Source: Chrysomallon squamiferum (lineage: Eukaryota; Mollusca; Gastropoda; Neomphalida; Peltospiridae). Taken from it: DNA of 57,500 nt. The position numbers and the translations under genes are program-made. The DNA is taken from positions 15,700,172 to 15,757,671 of the forward strand of contig CM022669.1 of assembly GCA_012295275.1 (NCBI GenBank), given 5' to 3'. Every line of letters starts with the position of its first letter. The stretch's first letter is position 1. Below, in pieces: positions 1 to 57,500 of this stretch. The notes under the pieces were generated by a model, which had not been told where the DNA came from, made no database searches, and saw only the letters and a program-made list of their open reading frames with translations.

Positions 1-1564
1 TTGAAAATGTTTTATTGATTCGCCTACGTAATATTTTGTCGCTTATTCAACTCTACTCGTATAACACCAGCTACTGTTTTCACAAAGACAGAACAAAAAG
101 AGAAAAAAACTACCCTGGATATTAAGTATTGTAAATCTGAGGTCTGGCTATAATCACTATTTTATACTGAAACAATTACATATATTCATACATACGTATA
201 TACACACATACATATACATGCATGCACATATATCCTATGTGTTTAAACGCTATGACGTTTTATTATTATTATTTGTGATAGTGCTTATGTCGTAACTGGT
301 GTTGTTATGTTCTTACAATTGCAAAAATAGGTAAAACAACAACAACCACTACAGCTATAAGTAATACTACTGTTATTACTACTACTACTACTACTACTAC
401 TAATAATAATAATAATAATACAACTACTGCTACTACTCCTACTTCTTCTACTTTTGATTTGAAATATCTGTAAAACTGTTACGTAAATGTCTTTCTAAAT
501 AGTGCTAATGGTGTGATTGCAGATACTACTCTTATTTATAATGTTCTACTTATTTTGATTGTTTACTGGAGAATGTAACTGCAATATTATCGTTCGTTTG
601 AGTACCCAATGAAAATATATTAAAATAAATATCACTCTCTACTTTACGTTGTTTTCAAAATCCATTCAAGTTAGGTTCACATTTATCCTTACTGTTGTGA
701 ATATGTACCGGGGCAGGTATACAGAAATTGTCATTATTCTATATTGTATCTGCCATTAGCCCATTTATCTTTATTTTATTTCTTTCTAAGTCCTGATCTC
801 GCGATAAATCTCGTTATATACACTCATTAAAATGTCAACAAAACACATAAAAAAAAAAAAAAAAAAAAAAGTCATTTTTTCATCTAAATCAATATACATT
901 ATTATTATTATTTTCTCGCTGTTGTCAGTGTATGGTGAAAAAAAAAAAAAAAAACACCAATATAAAAAGAAATAAAATGAAATAAATCTGGAAGAGATAT
1001 CGGGATTGAAAATGTTAGACTTCAGGTATCAAAACTTCAGTGATTTATTGTGACACAATGAAGCAGAAGGGTTTATTTTGTACAGACAAGTCTAGATTTT
1101 CATTCCTTAATCAACATTGATTCATGAATGTTTTATTTGTTTTCTTTATTTTATTTTTCTTGGTAATAAGTAGATATCTGGAAGGCAATGTATGTCACGA
1201 TAAAAATTCTAAAATAATCTAAATCTGATTTTCAGTGAAGAAGATTTTAAGAAAGAAATATTCTAAGCACTATCGTCTCAACTGCAAGTTCTTGATCTGA
1301 TTATATATATACACACACACACACGCACACACACACATATATATATATATATAAATTGGAAGATTTTCGAGGCCAGAACTAGTTTGCGGTTTTCATTTGA
1401 TATATAATAACAGTGTGTGTTTGTATCTGTCACACTTCGCTATAGTACTGTTTTTCGGTGGTACAGATTAATCAATTACGGCTGCATATCAAAATGTAAA
1501 TTACGGGTTTGACTGAATTAATTTATTTATAAATAGAAGTTTACTGGGTGTTTTCTTAACACAA

Positions 1565-1595
<31 letters not shown>

Positions 1596-1671
1596 ATATA
1601 TAGTATGTACTGGCGTTAAACAATAAATAATAAAAAACAAAAAACAAAACAAATCCAACACATATGTAATA

Positions 1672-1717
<46 letters not shown>

Positions 1718-1990
1718 CAAAGGACAACAGAATGTTCTCTAAATGCTTACAAAAGTACAAAATTAATCTACTTATTTCTATATCATATAAAAACAAATTA
1801 TAATTTACATAACGCTCCTTATACCTTTGATGGATTTAATAAGTATAAAATATTGATTATTATCTTTACAGACGTCTTTATATACATGTTAGATACGTAT
1901 TTTATTTTTCTCTGTTAGACAGTAGAACTGTTGCGATGATGTTAGTGTTAGCGGTAGCAATAATATAATAAATAATTCATTAATCAGTTG

Positions 1991-2133
1991 ATGATGATGA
2001 TAATAATAATAATAATAATAATAATTATGTATGTTCGTGTGTGTGTGTATGTGTGTGTATGTATGTGTGTGTATGTATGTATGTATGTATGTATGTGTAT
2101 GCATGTATGTGTGTTTGTGTGTGTTTGTGTGTG

Positions 2134-2167
<34 letters not shown>

Positions 2168-2187
2168 TGTATAGATATATATATATA
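1991..2187. repeat. GAT/AAT then GT/ATGT microsatellite array
   Basis: Trinucleotide run followed by about 150 bp of GTGT/ATGT repeats ending in (AT)n. It yields spurious open frames on both strands. Confidence 0.95.
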
Positions 2188-3917
2188 TTTGTATCATAAA
2201 TGAACATTATTTAATTCATTAATCCATATTACTGGTTGGTGATGTTAACAATAAAATCCATTCAGAAGCCAGAGCGTGGTCTTAGAACTAGCTTAAATAT
2301 ATATATATATATATATATTAACAAACAAAAACACTAATTCATATTCTTCTTTGTTAACAAATTTATATATGAAAAGTAAAACAATTAAATGATTTATTAT
2401 TACATATAATAATGTTCTCACACATTCTTCTAGGGAATACACATTTATAATATTTCTAGTTACAGTTACTACGATTAAAATCCTATTACACATCATCAGC
2501 CTGTTGATTACATCCCACCTATTTGTACCCTGTTAAACTACTATTATTAAGAGTCCGGTAGTTTATTTCCTCAATATCGTATTAATACAACCTCACGATA
2601 TTTGTAGTCAAGGTGTTGAGTTTCCTATCAAATATAATGTATTTGTGTTATTAAATTCTCTTATGCGTTATACAGAAATGAAGATAGGCCTAAAACGAAA
2701 ATATTTTCAGGCTGTCACGCGATGTCTTTTAATGTTGTAGTAAGAAAATAATTAAATTTATAATAAAACCAAGTTCAGAGGTGTGCTGTACTAATGGATG
2801 GAGGTTTTATTTCCAAAGCAGACCTTTTTGTCGTACTTTCTGGGCTGTTTCATTATTAATTGTAATATCCAATACCACTGTACGGTATACGCTTTAGGCC
2901 TGTTTACGAGAACGTGAAAATAAAATATCTTTTATTGCGTAAAAGCATATTATTTAGTCATGTTCTCTCATGCAACCATTAACAAATCATACAAATGATG
3001 GTAGCTAATTTTTTCGTTTAATGAATATTTATTTTAAAAACAAAAGTGAAACATTCTAGTGCTTATAATAAAGTTAGACATAAATATCGCTTATATGCTG
3101 TCATGCACAAACGTACACCTCTATGCTACAATTGATTATACTTTAATATAAAACATTATTGCATATAACGATCTTATTTACATTTTAATAATGACAATAT
3201 GATACACTTCCATCTGACGTCAGATTAGTTTTTATTTCTTATATCTAGACTAAAATCTATTTTAATTACGACAGTTACAGAAAAACTAACAATAAACTGT
3301 TAACAAGATTATAAACCATAAATATTTACATAACTAAAACTTTGTGCATTTTAAGTTCAATGACGTAGCTTTCTGCTCTGAAAGACCTTTCAAAATCATT
3401 ATTTTTAAATAAAATTAAAAACATTTAATAGCTGATGTAGAAAAACAAATCTTCTGAAAATCTGAAAGGCGTCGTGATACATATAAAAAAATTATGTGAT
3501 ATCAATCATTAAATGTAACCAGTGAACTATACAGATCGATTATTTATTGTTAATATCTTTATCATTACACAAAGTCCACATAGTCTTGTCACCAAGCGAA
3601 ACTGAAATTTATAAAACTTAAAAATGTGCATTCAGTTATTTCTGTGATAGTTTGGTAGTCAAAGAATGAAAGGAACATAAAATAAAGAACCTTAAATACA
3701 TTCTGATCAAAATTTTACTTTCTTTCTTTCTATCTTTTTCTTTCTTAATTTCTTTCTTCCTTTTATTTCTTTCTATCATTTCTTTATTTATTAATAATAC
3801 GTTGAAATCTTTCACTTGCATCTGACTGTGATAAATAGGTATACTGATGGATGTCTGGTCTGGATACTCTTTCATGATGTTTATATACACGTCTATTATG
3901 CGGGGATGGTAACACAT

Positions 3918-3970
<53 letters not shown>

Positions 3971-4196
3971 ACACACATATACACATATACATAGAACAGT
4001 TATTAAAATTCAATGTTATTATTTAATTCTTTGATAAATAGTTTTTGCTTGTAATAAAATGTAATAAAAAGAAATAGATAAACAGTTCACTAAATTAACA
4101 TGCCAGAGATTTTAAGATTTATATTTCTACGTAAGGGAATTCTGCTATGTTAACAGGGAAATTATATATTTCCATTATAAATCCATTTTCTGAAAG

Positions 4197-4202
4197 TTTA
4201 TT
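4197..4202 (-). terminator. Candidate polyadenylation signal AATAAA
   Basis: First canonical AATAAA on the minus strand downstream of the stop codon, about 870 nt away. AT-rich DNA yields such hexamers by chance, so this is only a candidate. Confidence 0.25.
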
Positions 4203-5069
4203 TTTAGTTTATAACGATATTGAATATCATTATTTTAACCTGAAACATTATTTTGTGCAAGTTTTCGAGTTTTGGCTGCATCAACAAGAGAAATCAATGT
4301 TTACATATATCCAGCGAGTCAGTATTCGGATATAAAACTAAAAATAAAACTTCTTCTTTTGCATACATTTAAACATATAGAATCAATAAAACATAAACTG
4401 AACTTAACAGTGTTTACGTATACTGAACGTATAATTTTTGCATATACACAAGAATTCAACGTTTTCATATAAAATTATTCAAAATTAAATTCAACACACT
4501 GTGTCAGCATATATATAATATCACGAAGTTTTGCATATAATTCAATGTTCGATGTTACGTTTCTTACATAATATTATATTCAGGGTAAAATGTCTTCCTG
4601 GTATCCAGCCTAAGATGTCGATGTTTGCATAAATATATTTAACACATAATGTCATGTTAGTACATATTCAGAATGTGAACATTTTGAATCTACTTTGCAT
4701 ATATTTGACAAATATTACGCCTTTTTCTCTGAGTCTTCTACTACTATATATATTTATATTTATATATGTATGTATGTATGTATCAACAATTTATGTCCCT
4801 ATCTTAGTTTGTTATAAATAATTTTGAAAATCTTTAAGCAGTCTCGGGATATTTTCTAAAAGTTTACTATTTCTTTCAACAATTTCAAGACTGGCTACAA
4901 CGGTTTAGAAATATTTCAACAATCTCAACAAACTCTTTACCAGCTTAATACAGTTTTCAACAGTATGAATCGACAGAGGTTTTCTATCTCTTACGCGTGA
5001 CTTGTGTTTGGGGTATGAGTATTTATAAGTCTAGTAAGAATTTTGAAATAATCACAGAAATCAGACTCC

Positions 5070-53765
<48,696 letters not shown>

Positions 53766-54039
53766 AATTTCTGATGATCAAACACACAAACAGCTATATT
53801 AAGGGAAAAAAAAAAAAAAAAGAGAGAAAAAAACAAACAAATTATCCACACAAATCTGATCTAACTACTTTTAAGGTCCTCGAATCATTTGGAACAAAAT
53901 ATCCATTGGCACAGTCAGAAATCTGTAAAACTCGCTCTCTACAGTATTCCAAGAAATGACAAGACGGCGCAAAATCGTTCCCTTTTTCACCGCATCGCTT
54001 TGAATCAATGTCACGCGATCGACACTGCTTCTTTTTTTT
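53766..54039 (-). other. Probable 5' UTR of the ADAMTSL gene
   Basis: This lies between the CpG-rich island and the initiator codon. It holds A/T homopolymers at 53805-53821 and 54031-54047 and no obvious splice sites that the model needs. Its extent is unknown because the transcription start is inferred. Confidence 0.3.
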
Positions 54040-54310
54040 TTTTTTTTGATTAAGCGCGCTCTGTAACTGACTGACGTCTGGCGCTAAGCAGACGACACAA
54101 TACGTACAACTAGCGCGCGCGACTCTCGGCAGACGGAGCCAAAAGTTTCCCTAGCGAGTCGTTCGCTTCACTCGAGCGAACTACGACCACACTTCATTAC
54201 GGGCTGTAATACACTTGCACTTATTTTTGTAAGGGTACACGGACTCGCGTTGTCGTGTTGTTTATTTCGGAGTAAACTCCGTGGGATGGTTGCGGAAGTT
54301 TGAAAGAAGA
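54040..54310 (-). promoter_or_regulatory. CpG-rich island, probable promoter and 5' UTR start
   Basis: This is the most CpG-dense stretch in an otherwise AT-rich window, with several GCGC/CGCG runs at 54053-54057 and 54112-54121. It sits 0.3-0.5 kb upstream of the first coding exon. Two exact inverted repeats lie in it: GTTCGCT/AGCGAAC arms at 54161-54181 and CGGAGTAAACTCCG at 54268-54281. On the minus strand, two overlapping TCAGT initiator-like words lie at 54066-54074. I see no convincing TATA box at a fixed distance. The promoter role is inferred from position and composition. Confidence 0.4.
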
Positions 54311-54346
54311 TCTCCAGCGGCAAATGATAAAATTAAGAAAAAAATA

Positions 54347-54386
<40 letters not shown>

Positions 54387-54490
54387 AAGTAAATAAAATA
54401 AAATAAAATAAATAAATAAATAAATATAAAAGTTAAGTAAATGAATAAAATATATATCTATATTATTTATGTATTTTCTTTACTTATTTT

Positions 54491-54524
<34 letters not shown>

Positions 54525-54687
54525 TTTTATTATTATTATTATTATTTTTATTATTATTAATAATAATTTCTTTCTTAAACTGACAGATAAATCCTATCAT
54601 TTTGTAATATTATATGTACGGCATAGTTAATATGTCATTACCAAGATGATTTGTTCATCTTAATTCTCTTCACTATGATGGCGATTA

Positions 54688-54890
54688 AGCCACCGTTATT
54701 ACTACTCTTACGCCTACTATTACTATTACTACTACTACTACTACTACCACTACTGCTACTGCTATTACTACTACAACTACTACTACTACTACTGCTACTA
54801 TTAAAAAACCTCTATCACTACTTCTATTACTGTTCTTCAACATCTACTACTATTACTATTACTACTACAACTACTATCACAGCTGTTACT
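54688..54890. repeat. Imperfect ACT/GCT trinucleotide array
   Basis: Similar in type to the arrays at 48640 and 52262. Confidence 0.9.
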
Positions 54891-56289
54891 ATTACTGTTG
54901 CACTGCTTGTGGTTGCTACCAGTTACCGTTGTTACTTTTCCTTCTTTTTATTATGTTTACTACATACACATTTATTATTGTTATTATTCCTTTTAGTTCT
55001 TTTTAATTCCTTTACAAACTCAGTGACATGTTAAGCTGCATTGAATTTACTTTGTTTACCCAACAAAACGAGCACAGAACGACCCTTCGACAAGATTTGA
55101 AATGGGATTTGACGCCATATTAATCGAGACATTTTTTTTTTTTTTTTAAATCTGTTATTATCATATTTTCATGTGTGCGGCGTGCAAACATTCCTGGCAA
55201 CAAAGAGAGATGACATAAGGACATGCAGTTATAATACACTGTCTAGGAATTTGCGGAATGTCTTCACGTAAAAAAGAAAAAAGAAAAAAAAAAAAAAAAA
55301 AGAAGAAGAAACTGAGTGAGCGGGTAACGTAAAAATGTGTGCACATGCTGTACGTCTTTTGTGTGGAAACAGGTTTTCATGCTCGGTGCAGGCAGCTATG
55401 CAGAATAACAAGCAGGCTCAGTATGACATACACGAAATTGCTGCTGGATTGCTTCAATTAAATTTGCAAAGAATGTTTACTGACAACCCAGTGTTTTGAC
55501 ACTCCGGATGATATTTTCTTTCGCTCTTCTTTTTTTTTTCCTTCCTTTTTGTCTTTCTTTCTTTCTCTGTCTTTTTTTATTTTTATCTTTCATTCTTTCT
55601 TTTTTTATTCTTTCTTTCTTTCTTACCTTCCTTCCTCCTTTCGTTTTTTTATTTGTTTCTGAATTTTATTTTATTTTATTTGAAAAATATTTTATACGTG
55701 TTTTCACCTTTGGTTTCTATTTTCTTATTTTTCGTTAATTCGATATTCTATTTTTTTTTTGTTTTGTTGTTCCTTCTTCTTTCTTTCTCAATTTCCCGAT
55801 AATAAATATGTATGCCAAAAGCCTCGCTTCCATAACCAGTTTTATTACATTGTATTACAACTATTGATAGACTGACAGTCTTTATGCCTCTCAATAAAGA
55901 CATATTTTAACCCAGGTTAATACTGTGCATATCTATGGGCGCAGTGACTTGCATGTCATCGTATACCCTTTATAAAATATCTTACAAATTGTAGTCTGGG
56001 TCTCGGGTTTCCTTCTGAAATGATAAAACTAGACATTATTACTGTAATTAAAGTCTACCGTGAAATTCGTGGTTCGTTGGTCACAAGATGATGCATTTTC
56101 CAAGCTAACGATATATCGTTGTACTCCCGACATAATATTTGCTCGTAATAATTATAGGTACGATTTCAAGAAATGTTATTCTTCAGATACTTTTTATTAC
56201 ACATTTTGCTCCGATGTCAGACAAATTTATGATGTAGAATGTTTTTTGGAGAATAACAAATTCTAAGAGAAAACATTATTATGTTATAT

Positions 56290-56479
56290 TACACACACAC
56301 AAACAGTCACACACACAACACACACACACAAACACACACATGTATATAAATACATACATACGCACATATATACATACATACATATGTATATATGAAAGTA
56401 TGTATGTATATATATATATATAAATATATGTGTGTGTACATGTGTATATATATATATAATATATGTATGTGTGTGTGTA

Positions 56480-56511
<32 letters not shown>

Positions 56512-56513
56512 AT
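56290..56513. repeat. AC, ATAC and AT simple-repeat block
   Basis: Successive short tandem motifs, alternating AC/GT and AT. Confidence 0.93.
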
Positions 56514-57051
56514 ATGTCTTTCCTTGTTCGTCTTGACAAATAATATATTTTCAGATGCTATAAATCTTACATCTGAAGAGAAACAGAACAGAAAGAAAAA
56601 TATGTTTCTCTGCTGGTATGTTCTTATGTAAATATATATTATTTTGCTCTGTCACTTTTTTATTTATTTTTGTTTTGCTAGGACGAATAATACTGGGAGT
56701 AAATTATAGCAGTATACTGACTGTTAATGTACACAGTGCATAGTGCACATTTTTTCTTTTATCCACATAATTTAGTTTCTGTGTGGTGCATTCTGCTTTA
56801 TGTTTAATGCATTATATGTTTTATGGAGCTTCTGTTTTTATTCTTTTTTTTTTTGGTTCCACCCACATATTTTGAAATTCCACTCCTAAAATAAAAATAT
56901 TTTATTTAGTCACGGTACACTGGCTTATTGCAATAATAATAAAAAAAAAAAGAACAGATATTCTCGAAGAATGTTAGGGATCGCCTTTTTAAATAGCTAC
57001 TCAGATATTAGAATTTTGTTTACGTTGTGTTGATTATGTTGCCAGTGTCTG

Positions 57052-57500
57052 TGGGTATGGGTGAGCGTGTGCTTATATGTGTGTGTGAGTGAGTGCATGC
57101 GTGTGTATACATGTGTGTGTGTGTGTGTGTGAGTGAGTGCATGAGTGTGTATACGTGTGTGTGTGTGAGTGAGTGCATGAGTGTGTATACGTGTGTGTGT
57201 GTGAGTGAGTGCATGCGTGTGTATATACATGTGTGTGTTTGTGTGAGTTAGTGCATGCGTGCATATATACATGTGTGTGTGTGTGTGAGTGAGTGCATGC
57301 GTATGTAATATATGTGTGTGTGTGTGTGTGTGTGTGAGTGCATGAGTGTGTATACGTGTGTGTGTGTGAGTGAGTGCATGAGTGTGTGTACATGTGTGTG
57401 TGTGTGTGAGTGAGTGCATGCGTGTGTATATACATGTGTGTGTGTGTGTGTGAGTTAGTGCATGCGTGCATATATATACATGTGTGTGTGTGTGAGTGAG
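57052..57500. repeat. GT-rich minisatellite running off the window end
   Basis: Repeated phrases of GAGTGAGTGCATG(C/A)GTGT, then GTATACRTGTGTGTGT, with unit lengths of about 40-60 bp. The array continues past 57500. Confidence 0.93.

Larger units (their letters stand above)
1..5069. other. 3' UTR and/or downstream DNA, no gene recognised
   Basis: AT-rich sequence. Simple repeats: ACT/AAT at 372-420, poly(A) 849-870, AT/AC at 1301-1353, (AAAT)n 1563-1598, (AT)n 1673-1715, GAT/AAT plus GT/ATGT array 1991-2187, (AT)n 2298-2319 and 3920-3966. Open frames here are repeat-derived or short. The 3' UTR boundary cannot be set from sequence alone. Confidence 0.6.
54310..57500. other. Upstream flank, no gene recognised
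   Basis: Poly(A) and (AAAT)n at 54348-54430, (AT)n 54495-54522, a degenerate ACT array 54688-54890, T-rich sequence 55520-55780, an AC/AT/ATGT block 56290-56513 and a GT minisatellite from 57052. A less repetitive stretch at 55800-56270 has no open frame with protein-like features. Confidence 0.6.

Noticed and set aside
4147-4472. Short open frames downstream of the gene
   Set aside because: AT-rich, no motifs, and they lie in probable 3' UTR or flank.

Overview
The window looks like one locus of an animal genome. It is AT-rich and loaded with microsatellites: (AT)n, (AC)n, (GA/CT)n, (AAT)n, (AAAT)n and (GATA/GACA)n. It holds a single gene split into small exons by introns of up to 17 kb. 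The repeat style and the protein suggest a mollusc, possibly a cephalopod, but that is an impression from composition and not a proof.

The only gene I can support runs on the minus strand across almost the whole window (coding span 53765 down to 5070). I joined it exon by exon from splice sites and reading phase. The 16 coding exons encode about 1,255 residues: a 25-residue N-terminus with a signal peptide, one thrombospondin type-1 repeat (TSR), an ADAMTS-type cysteine-rich module, a spacer, a disordered linker of roughly 540 residues, six more TSRs and a C-terminal PLAC module. No metalloprotease catalytic exon is present, so this is an ADAMTS-like (ADAMTSL) secreted matrix protein. The 1+6 TSR plus PLAC plan fits the ADAMTSL2 / ADAMTSL4 / ADAMTSL6 (THSD4) group. 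I cannot choose among them without a tree.

Layout: 54.3-57.5 kb is repeat-rich upstream DNA. 54.04-54.31 kb is a CpG-rich island that is the likely promoter. A tiny first coding exon (14 coding bases) at 53.75 kb is followed by a 17.2-kb intron, the signal-peptide exon at 36.5 kb, a 14.1-kb intron, and then the modular exons between 22.4 and 5.07 kb. The first 5.07 kb is 3' UTR and/or downstream DNA with no recognised gene.

Two places break the reading frame: inside the long linker exon (about 11.72-11.80 kb) and at the donor of the sixth TSR exon (6.41 kb). Each is explained by a one-base discrepancy or by an unusual splice. The most unusual DNA structure is intron 6 (13920-14971). It is repeat from end to end, and its 39-bp minisatellite carries copies of the exon-6 end and splice donor. 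I found no transposon ORF, RNA gene or CRISPR array. I found no clearly new biological system here; the repeat-splice-site coupling is the best lead.
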